The notes under the pieces were generated by a model. That model ran no database searches. It had not been told where the DNA came from and worked only from the letters and a program-made list of their open reading frames with translations. A stretch of 64,000 bases of DNA from WHSW01 sp963767285 (GTDB taxonomy: Bacteria > Actinomycetota > Thermoleophilia > Solirubrobacterales > 70-9): the NCBI GenBank assembly GCA_963767285.1, contig CAVYDJ010000002.1:62001-126000 (forward strand). The letters run 5' to 3'. The position numbers were made by a program, and so were the translations under genes. Below, one piece after another: positions 32,204 to 41,422 of the stretch; the stretch's first letter is position 1, and each line of letters begins with the position of its first letter.

Positions 32204-33870
32204 TGAGGGGCCGCGGAACAAACATCACCGCCTCGCCGACGATGGTCGGCGCGGTGACGACGCTGATCGTGATCGTCGCCGTCTTCCTTGCCTACAACGC
32301 GAACGCGGGGCTGCCGTTCGTGCCCGTGTACCGCGTCTCGGTGGAGATTCCCGATGCCGCCCGCCTGACCAACAACAACGAGATCCGGATCGGCGGCAAG
32401 CGGGTCGGCGTCGTCGAGTCGATCGACGTGATCCAGGACCAGCACGCCGGCGCGACGGCGCAGGCGAGCGGAGACAGCGCCTCGGCCTCGGCGACCGGGG
32501 GGACGGTCGCGCGGCTGAACCTGAAGCTCGACAAGGCCGCCCAGCCGCTGCCCCAGGACTCGGTCTTCCGGGTCCGCTACCGCTCCTCGTTCGGGCTCAA
32601 GTACCTGGAGATCATCCGCGGCACCGGCGAGGACGCTCCCGAGGGCTTCACGTTCAACGGGCTCGACGACGAGACCGACCGCGCCACAGCGTGCTTCCTG
32701 CCCGGTGACGAGCGCTTCGCGAGCACCGACACGTCACAGAACGGGTGCTTCCAGCCGCAGGTCGAGTTCGATCAGATCGGCAACACGTTCGACACCGAGA
32801 CGCGAACGAACGCGCGGACCAACCTGATCGGGTTCGGCAACGCGTTCGCCGGCCGCGGCACCTCGCTCAACGACGCGGTCACCAGCCTCGAGCCGCTGTT
32901 CCGCGGCCTGAAGCCGGTCACCGATGTGCTGACGGAGCCGAGCACCCAGCTCCGCCGCTTCTTCCCCGAGCTCGGCGACGCGGCGCGGATCGTCGCGCCG
33001 GTCGCGATCCAGCAGGCCGACTTCTTCACCAAGGCCGGGATCGCGTTCGACGCGATCTCGTCCGACCCCGCGGCCCTGCAGGCGACGATCAGCGAGGGCC
33101 CGCCGACCCTGGAGACGGGGATCGAGCTGCTGCCGCGCCAGCGCCCGTTCCTGCGCGAGTTCGCGCTCCTCAGCCGGGAGCTGCGCCCCGGGGTCACCGA
33201 CCTGCGGGCGACGCTGCCGGTGCTCAACGAGGCGGTCGAGGTCGGGACCCCCGTGCTGCGACGCTCGGTGCCGATCAACGCGAAGCTCGAGGACGCCCTG
33301 CGTGCGCTCAACCAGCTCGTCTCGCAGCCGACTACGAAGGTCGCGCTCCAGCGGCTCGAGGAAACCTTCGATGTCGCCAAGCCGCTCGCCGAGTGGGTTG
33401 CGCCGGCGCAGACGGTCTGCAACTACTGGAACTACTTCTGGACCTATCTGCCCAACGGGCTCTCCGACCGCGACCAGGTCGGCTACTCGTTCCGCCAGAT
33501 GCTCTCCGGGTTCCCGGCCAGCCCCGAGGTCGATGCGTCGGCGACCGGCTATGCCGGCGCGCAGGCGAACGGTCGCCAGGCCGCGTCGCTCGGCGGCAAG
33601 TTCGAGCCGTACGCGATCCCGATCCTCAATGCCCATGCCTACCAGCCGACCGGGCAGCGCAACGCCGACTGCCAGGGTGGCCAGTTCGGATATGAGCTCG
33701 GCCAGGGCCTGGTGCCGGGCCAGAACCCGGACAACCCGGCCTACGGGGTTTCCGACCTGCCCGGCTCGCGCGGCCCGACGACGCTGTTCAACAACGACGC
33801 CGGCGAGCGCGAGCTGCGCGACACCCGGATCGACTCGCGCCAGCCTGAGACCTGGGGGAGCGGCGGATGA
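32203..33870 (+). CDS. MCE family protein, third of six
   Basis: A 555-residue protein with one N-terminal anchor (about 15-37) and an MCE domain (YRVSVEIPDAARLTNNNEIRI, then SSFGLKYLEII). Between the two halves of the MCE domain lies a low-complexity insert (HAGATAQASGDSASASATGG) that would extend a surface loop. A helical region and a conserved late segment NYWNYFWTYLPNGLSDRDQVG follow. ATG 32203 is overlapped by the previous TGA. It presumably forms one subunit of the lipid-conducting hexamer. Confidence 0.9.
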   Translation: MRGRGTNITASPTMVGAVTTLIVIVAVFLAYNANAGLPFVPVYRVSVEIPDAARLTNNNEIRIGGKRVGVVESIDVIQDQHAGATAQASGDSASASATGGTVARLNLKLDKAAQPLPQDSVFRVRYRSSFGLKYLEIIRGTGEDAPEGFTFNGLDDETDRATACFLPGDERFASTDTSQNGCFQPQVEFDQIGNTFDTETRTNARTNLIGFGNAFAGRGTSLNDAVTSLEPLFRGLKPVTDVLTEPSTQLRRFFPELGDAARIVAPVAIQQADFFTKAGIAFDAISSDPAALQATISEGPPTLETGIELLPRQRPFLREFALLSRELRPGVTDLRATLPVLNEAVEVGTPVLRRSVPINAKLEDALRALNQLVSQPTTKVALQRLEETFDVAKPLAEWVAPAQTVCNYWNYFWTYLPNGLSDRDQVGYSFRQMLSGFPASPEVDASATGYAGAQANGRQAASLGGKFEPYAIPILNAHAYQPTGQRNADCQGGQFGYELGQGLVPGQNPDNPAYGVSDLPGSRGPTTLFNNDAGERELRDTRIDSRQPETWGSGG

Positions 33871-35507
33871 GGAAGCACGACTCCTCGCGCCTGCCCAGCT
33901 GGCTGATCGGCCTCGTGTTGGTGATCGTGCTCGCGATCGCCTCGCTCCTCGCCTTCACGAAGGAGCTGCCGTGGGGCGACGCGTACGAGGTCCGCGCCGT
34001 CTTCGAGTCGGCGCAGAACCTGCGCGGCGACTCGCCCGTCCGGATCGCCGGCGTCAACGTCGGCAAGGTCACCTCGGTCGAGCCGCTGACCAGCGCCGAG
34101 GGCGACCAGGTGACGGCGCAGACCGGAGACGGCGAGCAGCCGGCGTCCGCCGGCGAGGCGCCGGTCCAGCAGGCGGCAGTGGTGACGATGGAGCTCAACG
34201 AGGACGCATTGCCCCTGCACGAGGACGCCACCTTCAAGTTGCGCCCGCGGCTCTTCCTCGAGGGCAACTACTTCGTCGACATGGAGCCCGGGAGCCCGAA
34301 CGCGGCGGTCACCGACGACGGTCACACCTTCCCGGTCAACCAGACCTCGTACTCGGTCCAGCTCGACCAGATCCTCACCACCCTGCAAGCCGACGTCCGC
34401 TCGGACCTGCGGGTTTTCCTGGACCAGCTCGGCAACGCGTTCATCAAGCACGGCGGCGCCGAGGGCTTCCGTGAGCTCTACCGGACCTCGGCTCCGGCGG
34501 GCAAGTACACGTCGCAGGTCAACCTGGCGTACCTCGGCACCGAGCCCGGCGATCTGACCGGCCTGATCCGCGGGCTCGACCGCGTTGTCCGCGGCCTCGG
34601 GCGCAACGAGGCGACGCTGCAGGACCTGGTCACCAACTTCCGGATCTTCTCGGGGTCGTTCGCAGCCGAGGACGTCGCGCTCGGGCAGGCGATCGAGGAG
34701 CTCCCGACCACGCTCGAAGCCGCGCAGCCGGCGTTCACGAAGCTCAACGCCTCGTTCCCCGCCCTGCGCGCCTTCGCCCGCGAGGCATTGCCCGGGACCC
34801 GGTCGGCGCCGGCCACGCTGCGCGCAGCGACCCCGTTCGTCGCCCAGATCCGGGCCCTGGTCTCCGAGGACGAGCTGCGCGGCCTGGTCGCCGACCTGCG
34901 CCCGACGATCCCTCAGCTGGCCGAGCTCTCGCGGCGCTCGGTCGGGTTCCTGAATCAATCGCGGGCGCTCGCCTCCTGCTTCAACGAGGTGATCATCCCG
35001 TGGGCCAACGACACCGTGAATCCCGTCGACCCGTCGAACCAGTACCCGCATGAGCCGGGCGGGCGGGTGTTCGAGGAGACCGGCTACGGGCTCGCCGGGA
35101 TCGCCTCCGAGAGTCGCTCGGGCGACGCGAACGGCCAGTACATCCGCGTCCAGGGCGGCGGCGGCATCAACACCGTGAAGATCCCGAACGCGATCCCGAG
35201 CGTCGACGGGGTCGGGCTGCAGGACGCGGTCGGGCTGACCCCGTTCCCGATCCTCGGCTCGATGCCGAACATCGAGGACTCCCTGAAGACGCCGTTCAAG
35301 CCCAACAAGCCCTGCGAGACCCAGGAGCCGCCGAACCTGCAGGCCGGCGTCGGCCCGGCACCGGAGTCGGCCGGCACCGCCCCGCCCCTTGACCCGGGCG
35401 GGCTGCTCGGCCAGCTGCCCGCAGTGGAGATCCGCGAGGCGGCGGAGTCCTTCGGGCTGCCCGCCGAGGCCGCGGACGCGCTCGCCCGAGCGGGGAGGGA
35501 TGGCTGA
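33867..35507 (+). CDS. MCE family protein, fourth of six
   Basis: A 546-residue protein with an N-terminal anchor (about 11-33) and an MCE domain beginning YEVRAVFESAQNLRGDSPVRI and closing FLEGNYFVDM. As in its upstream neighbour, the domain is interrupted by an Ala/Gly/Gln-rich insert of about 25 residues (SAEGDQVTAQTGDGEQPASA). A helical region with repeated Leu/Ala spacing follows, then a Pro/Gly tail and a short amphipathic C-terminus (ESFGLPAEAADALARAG). ATGA overlap with the third gene and TGATG with the fifth indicate coupled translation. Confidence 0.9.
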   Translation: MRKHDSSRLPSWLIGLVLVIVLAIASLLAFTKELPWGDAYEVRAVFESAQNLRGDSPVRIAGVNVGKVTSVEPLTSAEGDQVTAQTGDGEQPASAGEAPVQQAAVVTMELNEDALPLHEDATFKLRPRLFLEGNYFVDMEPGSPNAAVTDDGHTFPVNQTSYSVQLDQILTTLQADVRSDLRVFLDQLGNAFIKHGGAEGFRELYRTSAPAGKYTSQVNLAYLGTEPGDLTGLIRGLDRVVRGLGRNEATLQDLVTNFRIFSGSFAAEDVALGQAIEELPTTLEAAQPAFTKLNASFPALRAFAREALPGTRSAPATLRAATPFVAQIRALVSEDELRGLVADLRPTIPQLAELSRRSVGFLNQSRALASCFNEVIIPWANDTVNPVDPSNQYPHEPGGRVFEETGYGLAGIASESRSGDANGQYIRVQGGGGINTVKIPNAIPSVDGVGLQDAVGLTPFPILGSMPNIEDSLKTPFKPNKPCETQEPPNLQAGVGPAPESAGTAPPLDPGGLLGQLPAVEIREAAESFGLPAEAADALARAGRDG

Positions 35508-36841
35508 TGACCGCGATCCGCAAGCACCTGACCGACTTCATCGCCGTCGCCGGCCTGGTCGTGATCGGGCTCGCGATCACCGTCTACATCCTCGAGGAGC
35601 AGCGGCTGCGGATCCCGATCTTCGAGGAGAAGCCGTTCGAGCTCAAGGCCGAGTTCGAGACCGCCCAGGCGGTCGTTCCCGGCCAGGGACAGACGATCCG
35701 GGTCGCCGGGGTGCGGATCGGGGACGTCTCCGATGTCGCGCTCGAGGACGGCCGCGGCGTGGTCACCTTCGAGATCGAGCGCAAGTACCTGCCGGTCTAC
35801 AAGGACGCGACAATCCTGATGCGGCCGACGACGGGCCTCAAGGACATGTTCTTCGACATGGACCCGGGCACCGAGTCGGCGGGTGAGTTCGAGGAGGGCG
35901 GGACGGTTGCGGTCGCCAACACGGCGCCCGACGTCAACCTCGATGAGATCCTCGCCGGGCTCGACTCGGACACGCAGGCCTACCTGAAGCTGCTGATCGT
36001 CGGCGCGGGGGAGGGGCTGAAGGGCCGCGACGAGGACCTCGGCCGGCTGCTCGGCGGGCTCGGCCCGATCAACCGCGACCTCGCGAAGCTCAACTCCGAG
36101 GTCTCGAAGCGCAAGGAGAACCTGGCCCGGCTGATCCACAACTTCAACCTGCTGACGACGACGGTCGGCCGCTCCGAGCAGGACCTGACCGAGCTCGTCG
36201 CGGCCTCCAGCTCCTCGCTCGGGGCGATCGCCGAGCAGGACCCGAACGTTCAGCGCGCGCTCAGCCTGCTGCCCGGCACGCTGACCCAGGCGACCGAGAC
36301 GCTCCAGCACACGGCGGAATACGCAGAGGTCCTGGGGCCGACGTTCGACGACCTGCGCCCGTTCGCGCGCAACCTCGAGCCGCTCAACGCCTCGACCCGG
36401 TCGCTCGCGGAGTCCGCGACCCCCGTGCTGCAGGACGAGATCCGCCCGTTCGTGCGCGCCGCCCGCGATCCGCTGCCGGACCTGCGGACCGCGGCCGAGC
36501 GCTTCTCGGCGGCGACGCCCGGGCTGACCACGGTGGCCAACAAGGTCAACCGGCTCGGCAACATGGCCGCCTTCAACCCGAACGGCGCCGAGCCCTCCGG
36601 GACCCCGAAGCGCGACGAGGGCTACCTCTACTGGGCCGCCTGGCTCGGCCACAACGGTTCGAGTGTGTTCTCCACGGGCGACGGCAACGGCTTCTTCCGC
36701 CGCATCTACCTCTCGACCGGCTGCGATCAGCTCGAGGAGCTCGTCAACTCATCGAGCGCCGCCGTGGAGACGATCAAGGAGATCGTCACCGGCCTGACCG
36801 GCGCGACCCGACAGCTCCTCTGCCCCTCACAGGCTCCCTAG
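35507..36841 (+). CDS. MCE family protein, fifth of six
   Basis: A 444-residue protein, the shortest of the six. The anchor lies at about 10-30 (FIAVAVGLVV-like), the MCE domain at 42-120 (FELKAEFETAQAVVPGQGQTI, RPTTGLKDMFFDMDPG) without the low-complexity insert of genes three and four, then the helical region to about 340 and a short Cys-containing end (STGCDQLEE ... LLCPSQAP). ATG 35507 overlaps the previous stop. The operon continues 2 bases after its stop. Confidence 0.9.
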   Translation: MTAIRKHLTDFIAVAGLVVIGLAITVYILEEQRLRIPIFEEKPFELKAEFETAQAVVPGQGQTIRVAGVRIGDVSDVALEDGRGVVTFEIERKYLPVYKDATILMRPTTGLKDMFFDMDPGTESAGEFEEGGTVAVANTAPDVNLDEILAGLDSDTQAYLKLLIVGAGEGLKGRDEDLGRLLGGLGPINRDLAKLNSEVSKRKENLARLIHNFNLLTTTVGRSEQDLTELVAASSSSLGAIAEQDPNVQRALSLLPGTLTQATETLQHTAEYAEVLGPTFDDLRPFARNLEPLNASTRSLAESATPVLQDEIRPFVRAARDPLPDLRTAAERFSAATPGLTTVANKVNRLGNMAAFNPNGAEPSGTPKRDEGYLYWAAWLGHNGSSVFSTGDGNGFFRRIYLSTGCDQLEELVNSSSAAVETIKEIVTGLTGATRQLLCPSQAP

Positions 36842-36843
36842 TC

Positions 36844-38469
36844 ATGCAGAAGCAAGCACCTTCCATAGGCCGCATCCTGATCGCCGTCGGGTTCACGCTC
36901 TCGTGCTTCGGGCTGATCCTCTTCCTCTGGATCGCCTTCGGTGGGCCGATCCCGCTGAAGCCGCAGAGCTACCGGGTCACCGCCTACTTCCCCGAGGCGA
37001 CCCAGCTCGCCGTCGAGTCCGACGTGCGGATCGGCGGCGTCTCGGTCGGCAAGGTGAAGGAGATCCAGCTTGCGCCGACCGACGAGCGCGTCAACGGCAA
37101 GGACACCACGGAGGCCGTGATCGAGATCGAGCCGCAGTTCGCGCCGATCTCGGCCGACGCGCAGGCGATCCTGCGCCAGAAGACGCTGCTCGGCGAGACC
37201 TACGTCGAGCTGACCGCGGGCACCGAGCCGGGGACCGAGGCGGCCCCCGTCGCGCTCGGCGCGGCGGCCAACGTCTCCGACGCGGATTCGGAGGAGATCG
37301 AGTCGATTCCCGAGGGCGGCACGCTCGGCGTCAGCCGGACGGAGGAGGCGACGCAGATCGACGAGATCTTCAACGCCCTCGACGAGGAGACCCGGACCTC
37401 CTTCCAGCGCTGGCAGTCCAACGCGGCGATCGCGATTGACGGCCGCGGCCAGGACCTCAACGACTCGTTCGGCAACCTCGGCCCGTTCCTGGTCGACGCC
37501 TCGGAGATCATCGACGTCCTCGGGCGCCAGAAGGAGGCGCTGAAGGGGCTGGTCCGCGACACCGGCGCGACCTTCGAGGCGCTGACCGCGCGCGACCAGG
37601 AGCTGGCCGGTGTGATCGTCGGCTCCGACAACACCTTCGACGCGCTCGCCTCGCAGGATGCGGCGCTGGCGCAGATCTTCCAGATCCTCCCGACCTTCCA
37701 GCGCGAGTCGCGGCTGACGCTCGAGCGCCTCGATCAGTTCCAGGTCAACACCAGGCCGCTCGTCCAGGACCTGATCCCGGTGGCCCGCGACCTCTCGCCG
37801 ACCCTGCGCTCGGTCCGCGAGCTCGCGCCGAACCTGCGCAACCTGTTCGTCGACCTGGATGAGCTCTTCAAGGTGTCGCACACCGGTCTGCCGGCGCTAC
37901 GGAAGTTCCTCGGCGGCCTCGCCCCGGTGCTCGACAGCCTCGACCCGTTCCTCGCCAACCTCAATCCGGTGATCCGCTACCTCGAGTTCCAGAAGACGTC
38001 GATCACCGACTTCCTGGTCGGCCCGGCGGCGGCGCTGTCCGGTAGCTACGAGCCGATCGCCGGCGACCCCGCCCCGCGGCGCGGCCTGCGCCAGCTCGGC
38101 TACCTGAGCCAGGAGTCGCTTGGGATCTGGCCGTCGAGGCTGGCGACCAACCGCGGCAACGGTTACCTCGAGCCGGGCGTCTTGAACGGCTTCAGCTCGG
38201 CCAAGAACGGCATCTTCCCCAACTTCGACTGCAAGAACACCGACTACTCGCAGGGCGCCCCGGCGGACTCGCAGGACACGGACGAGACCGAGATCCGCGC
38301 CGGCCAGTCCGTCGAGGGGATCAACCAGGGCGATGAGCCGGGTACGACGCCGCGCCAGTTCGCCCCCTGCTTCATCGCCGGCGACTTCGCCAACGAGAAC
38401 GACTTCCAGGCGGCCCAGAACGGCGCCTTCGGCGACGGGCGCTTCCCGAGCTTGTTCGCGGATCCGTAG
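36844..38469 (+). CDS. MCE family protein, sixth of six
   Basis: A 541-residue protein with an anchor (about 9-31, ILIAVGFTLSCFGLILFLW) and an MCE domain (YRVTAYFPEATQLAVESDVRI to LLGETYVELTAG) that contains a charged loop (APTDERVNGKDTTE). A helical region follows, then LFVDLDELFKVSHTGLPALR and a long acidic C-terminal part with Cys (NFDCKNTDY, APCFIAGDF). It starts 2 bases after the previous gene and ends the mce run. A repeat element (38490-38534) lies downstream, possibly acting as the transcript's 3' hairpin. Confidence 0.9.
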   Translation: MQKQAPSIGRILIAVGFTLSCFGLILFLWIAFGGPIPLKPQSYRVTAYFPEATQLAVESDVRIGGVSVGKVKEIQLAPTDERVNGKDTTEAVIEIEPQFAPISADAQAILRQKTLLGETYVELTAGTEPGTEAAPVALGAAANVSDADSEEIESIPEGGTLGVSRTEEATQIDEIFNALDEETRTSFQRWQSNAAIAIDGRGQDLNDSFGNLGPFLVDASEIIDVLGRQKEALKGLVRDTGATFEALTARDQELAGVIVGSDNTFDALASQDAALAQIFQILPTFQRESRLTLERLDQFQVNTRPLVQDLIPVARDLSPTLRSVRELAPNLRNLFVDLDELFKVSHTGLPALRKFLGGLAPVLDSLDPFLANLNPVIRYLEFQKTSITDFLVGPAAALSGSYEPIAGDPAPRRGLRQLGYLSQESLGIWPSRLATNRGNGYLEPGVLNGFSSAKNGIFPNFDCKNTDYSQGAPADSQDTDETEIRAGQSVEGINQGDEPGTTPRQFAPCFIAGDFANENDFQAAQNGAFGDGRFPSLFADP

Positions 38470-38489
38470 GCCGGAGCTCCGTGGGACGG

Positions 38490-38534
38490 GAATAACTCCC
38501 GCCACGTCCTCGGCTTCGCCTCCGGGCGTGCGGG
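38490..38534. repeat. 45-bp intergenic repeat, copy 1
   Basis: This element differs at a single base from the copy at 41421-41465. It contains an imperfect hairpin: CACGTCC (38503-38509) pairs with GGGCGTG (38524-38530) including one G-U, and the outer CCCG and CGGG extend it past a one-base bulge. It lies 20 bases after the stop of the last mce gene. REP-like mobile or dispersed repeat and weak terminator are both possible. Confidence 0.7.
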
Positions 38535-38568
38535 GTGGGACGCCGGCCAGACTAGGATTCGGCTTCGG

Positions 38569-38982
38569 ATGCCTCTCTTCAAGACCGACCAGGAGGTCTA
38601 CGACACGCTCGGGCAGTTGTTCGTCGAGATCGCCAACGACGAGGAGCTGGCGCCGAAGTTCCGGAAGGCGAACACGATCGTGCGTTACCAGTACTCGGAG
38701 CCCGAGTCGTCGATCACCGTCCGGTTGCAGGACGGCAAGCCCGGTGACGTCGACTTCGGCGAGTCGGAGATGGAGCCCGAGGTGACGATGACGATGGCGG
38801 CCGACACGGCGCATCGGTTCTGGCTCGGCCAGGTGAACGTCACCGTCGCCCTCGCCCGTGGCGAGATCAAGGCCCAGGGCCCGGTGGCCAAGATCCTCGC
38901 CCTGGTCCCGTTGGCGAAGCCCGTCTTCCCGCGCTACAAGGCGCAGCTCGAGGCCCAGGGCCGCACGGACCTGCTCGGATGA
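38569..38982 (+). CDS. SCP2-like sterol/lipid carrier protein
   Basis: A 137-residue protein resembling the SCP2 sterol-transfer family, a single alpha/beta domain with a hydrophobic tunnel. EPESSITVRLQDGKPGDVDF and EVTMTMAADTAHRFWLGQVN followed by ARGEIKAQGPVAKIL are the family's usual strand and helix blocks. It has no signal peptide, so it would carry lipid or acyl-CoA in the cytoplasm. It stands just downstream of the mce operon, consistent with receiving imported lipid. ATG 38569 is 10 nt after TAGGAT (38553-38558), so it has its own, probably leaderless, promoter. ATGA overlap links it to the next gene. Confidence 0.85.
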   Translation: MPLFKTDQEVYDTLGQLFVEIANDEELAPKFRKANTIVRYQYSEPESSITVRLQDGKPGDVDFGESEMEPEVTMTMAADTAHRFWLGQVNVTVALARGEIKAQGPVAKILALVPLAKPVFPRYKAQLEAQGRTDLLG

Positions 38983-39653
38983 AGGCGGAGGACTGGGCGC
39001 AGGTCGTTCAGGGCGTCGCCGCCAAGCGCGGGGTCGAGTACGAGCCGGTCGGGACGCTGAACCCGAAGGACGGCCCGCCGACGCTCTGCCCGGGCGGCAC
39101 GAACCGGATCAAGGGCGAGCTCGCGTCGCAGTTCTGGGGCGCGTCGTGCGACGCGGACGAGCGGGAGGAGGGGGGACTGTTCTCGAAGACCGTGCTGCCG
39201 GGGGCGGTGCTGGCCAAGGCGCACATGCCCGACCTGGCGATGGTCGTGCCGATCTTCAACGTCGAGTCGGTCGAGCCCAGCGAGCGCATCGAGCAGCTCG
39301 CCAGCCGCCGCAAGGTCGAGTTCGAGTCGATCGACTTCAACAAGCGCTACCTGGCAACCGTCCCCGCCGACCACGATCCGATCGCGCTGCGCGAGCTGTT
39401 CTCCCCCGGCTTCCTCGACTGGGCCTCGCAGATCTCGAACGAGGTCGACTTCGGGATCACCGACCGCCAGCTCTACTTCCACTGGAAGCTCGCTGACCGC
39501 ACTGCGGAGGAGTACGGGACCGCGCTCGACCACGCCGCCGGGCTGTTCAGCAGGCTGCGCAACGAGATGGAGGAGCACGGTCTGCACACCTACCAGCCCG
39601 GCCCCTGGCACGCGGGGCTGGAACCGTTCCCTGACGCTACGCCCGCGAGCTGA
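38979..39653 (+). CDS. conserved hypothetical protein linked to the SCP2-like gene
   Basis: A 224-residue soluble protein without signal peptide. I cannot assign a family. Visible features are two early Cys (TLCPGGTNR, GASCDADE), a middle alpha/beta part (MPDLAMVVPIFNVESVEPSE) and a C-terminal helical part with DWASQISNEVDFGITDRQLY and LYFHWKLADR. The gene overlaps the SCP2-like gene by ATGA, so the two products are made together and may work on the same lipid. The 3' end overlaps the convergent flavoprotein gene by 17 bases. Confidence 0.7.
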   Translation: MKAEDWAQVVQGVAAKRGVEYEPVGTLNPKDGPPTLCPGGTNRIKGELASQFWGASCDADEREEGGLFSKTVLPGAVLAKAHMPDLAMVVPIFNVESVEPSERIEQLASRRKVEFESIDFNKRYLATVPADHDPIALRELFSPGFLDWASQISNEVDFGITDRQLYFHWKLADRTAEEYGTALDHAAGLFSRLRNEMEEHGLHTYQPGPWHAGLEPFPDATPAS

Positions 39654-40593
39654 TCCGCTTCTTCGCCGTCTTGCGGAACCGGCGGTGGTTCTTGATGAAG
39701 TCGCGCATCCGGTTCATCCCCTTCGGCAGCTCGAACCCGCCGACCAGCTTGTGCGGGACGAGCGCCCACTCGCCGCCGTCGGAGACGAGATCGCCGCGGA
39801 TCTGGAAGTTCTGCTGCCAGGTGAAGTCGGGCGCGTGCGAGTGGGCGGTCAGGCAGGCGCGGCCCGTCGTGATCGGCAGGCCGCCGGGCTGCGCCTCGAA
39901 ACGGATCCGCCGCGACGCCTGGTCGAGCGCTAACGGGAGGCGCGCGGCGATCGGGAAGCCGTCGGGACCGACCCAGGACAGCACCCCCTCGCGATAGCGG
40001 GTGCCGAGCTCGGTGATTCGCGAGTCCCAGGCAATCCCGCCACCCGCGGGCGGCTCATGCGGCTCGAGCGGCTCCTCGGTGTGGCCGGAGCGCACCTCCT
40101 CGAGGTGCGAGTCGTGGATCTCCGGCGGCGTCTTCGGGTCCCCGTCCGGCCAGACGAAAACCCGCTCCGGGCGCACCTCGACGTAGATGCGCGAGTAGTA
40201 CCAGTTGAGCCGCTCGCGGATGAACTTCGGCGGATGCATCTTCACCGTCGCCGGCAGCTTGACCACCGACTCGCGCATATAGCGCTCCCGGTTGGCGTCG
40301 AGGTCGGCGTCGTTGACGTGCGCGATTCCCTGCACGAGCACCTCGATCCCGCTCGACACCCCGGAGCCCTCCGGCTCGCTGAACAGCAGCGCGACCTGCG
40401 GGTGGCGTCCGGCGTCGTCGGCCTTCTTCGGATAGCCGATCCCGGTGGTGATGTCGATGGTGGGGCCACCGGCCTCGTAGTACGGCGTCACCGGCCAGGT
40501 GATCGGCTGCTGGCGGGCGTCCACGGTCGTGAGCTCGGTGGTGATGAAGCGGCCGAACACGTCCTGGACCTCCTGCGGCAGGCTCGCGGTCAC
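39637..40593 (-). CDS. pyridoxamine 5'-phosphate oxidase-like split-barrel protein
   Basis: A 318-residue protein that appears to hold two FMN/F420-type split-barrel halves. The first is residues 8-150 (ITTELTTVDARQQPITWPVT, VALLFSEPEGSG, RIYVEVRPERVFVW). The second is about 195-300 (GVLSWVGPDGFPIAARLP, TGRACLTAHSHAPDF, QNFQIRGDLV). Such proteins bind FMN, F420 or haem; the cofactor and substrate are not evident. The C-terminus is very basic (FRKTAKKRISSRA). The start is GTG 40593, overlapping the NUDIX stop by GTGA, so the two are co-translated. Confidence 0.7.
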   Translation of the reverse strand: MTASLPQEVQDVFGRFITTELTTVDARQQPITWPVTPYYEAGGPTIDITTGIGYPKKADDAGRHPQVALLFSEPEGSGVSSGIEVLVQGIAHVNDADLDANRERYMRESVVKLPATVKMHPPKFIRERLNWYYSRIYVEVRPERVFVWPDGDPKTPPEIHDSHLEEVRSGHTEEPLEPHEPPAGGGIAWDSRITELGTRYREGVLSWVGPDGFPIAARLPLALDQASRRIRFEAQPGGLPITTGRACLTAHSHAPDFTWQQNFQIRGDLVSDGGEWALVPHKLVGGFELPKGMNRMRDFIKNHRRFRKTAKKRISSRA

Positions 40594-41210
40594 GACGGCA
40601 GCTCCCGGACGTCGGTGGCGCCGTCGTCGTAGCCCTCGTCCCAGGGCAGCAGGACGCGGTGGTCCTCCCGGGTGCCGACGACCCGGGGAAGGATCGGCTC
40701 CACCTTCCGGGTCCGCGCCGCCTCGATCACCGCGGCGGCGGTCCGGTGCTCGAGCAGCGTCTCCAGCGTCTTGATCGTCGGGAAGACGAGCTTCAGGTCG
40801 CCGGCCGCGTGCGAGTCGAGCGCGGCCCGGGGAGCCCACCAGGCGATCTCCGTGATCTCGCCGCCGTCCGCCTCCGGCTTCGCGTGGGCTCCGGCCAGGG
40901 CGACGAAGAAGTGGGTGTCGAAGCGCACCGGAACGACCTCGGGGGTGATCCAGCGCGACCACGCGACCAGCTCGGCGTCGGCGCCGAGCTCGATGCCGGC
41001 CTCCTCGGCGAGCTCGCGGGCCGCGCATTCCTCGGCGGTCTCGCCCCTCTCGATCATCCCGCCGGGGAAGACCCAGACGTCGGGCATGAACGACGCCTCA
41101 GCCGAGCGGCGGCAGAGGAGCACCTCGACTCCGCGCTCGGAGTGTCTCCCGCCGTGGCGGAGCAGAAGGACGGTCGCCGCGGGCCGTGGTGTCGCCGGCG
41201 CATCGCTCAC
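40590..41210 (-). CDS. NUDIX hydrolase
   Basis: A 206-residue NUDIX-family pyrophosphohydrolase. The Nudix box lies at about residues 50-72: GGMIERGETAEECAARELAE followed by EAGI, matching Gx5Ex7REUxEExGU. The N-terminus AATVLLLRHGG and the region LCRRSAEASFMPDVWVFPGG are normal for the fold. The C-terminal extension of about 70 residues contains SRWITPEVVPVRFDTHFFVA, typical of the subgroup related to NUDT19 or ADP-ribose/CoA pyrophosphatases. The substrate is unproven. The start is GTG 41210. Confidence 0.9.
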   Translation of the reverse strand: MSDAPATPRPAATVLLLRHGGRHSERGVEVLLCRRSAEASFMPDVWVFPGGMIERGETAEECAARELAEEAGIELGADAELVAWSRWITPEVVPVRFDTHFFVALAGAHAKPEADGGEITEIAWWAPRAALDSHAAGDLKLVFPTIKTLETLLEHRTAAAVIEAARTRKVEPILPRVVGTREDHRVLLPWDEGYDDGATDVRELPS

Positions 41211-41236
41211 GGACCGGACGATAACCTGCCCCGACC

Positions 41237-41422
41237 GTGCCGACCGAGACCGACGTCAAGCAGCTCTACATCTGCACCTCGTGCGGGTTCATCTACGACC
41301 CCGACGACGGCGACCCCGACGGCGGGATCCCGCCCGGGACCGCGTTCACGGAAATCCCGGACTCCTGGTTCTGCCCCGTGTGCGGCGCCCGCAAGGCCGA
41401 CTTCGAGCCTTATGACGGCTGA
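41237..41422 (+). CDS. rubredoxin
   Basis: A 61-residue rubredoxin, a small iron electron carrier. The four ligands are C13 and C16 (YICTSCGFIYDP) and C46 and C49 (WFCPVCGARK), and the DDGDPDGGIPPGTAFTEIPD loop is typical. GTG 41237 follows TAACCT (41222-41227) by 9 bases, so the transcript is probably leaderless. The stop codon is the first part of a 45-bp repeat element. The partner reductase or oxygenase is not adjacent. Confidence 0.95.
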   Translation: MPTETDVKQLYICTSCGFIYDPDDGDPDGGIPPGTAFTEIPDSWFCPVCGARKADFEPYDG

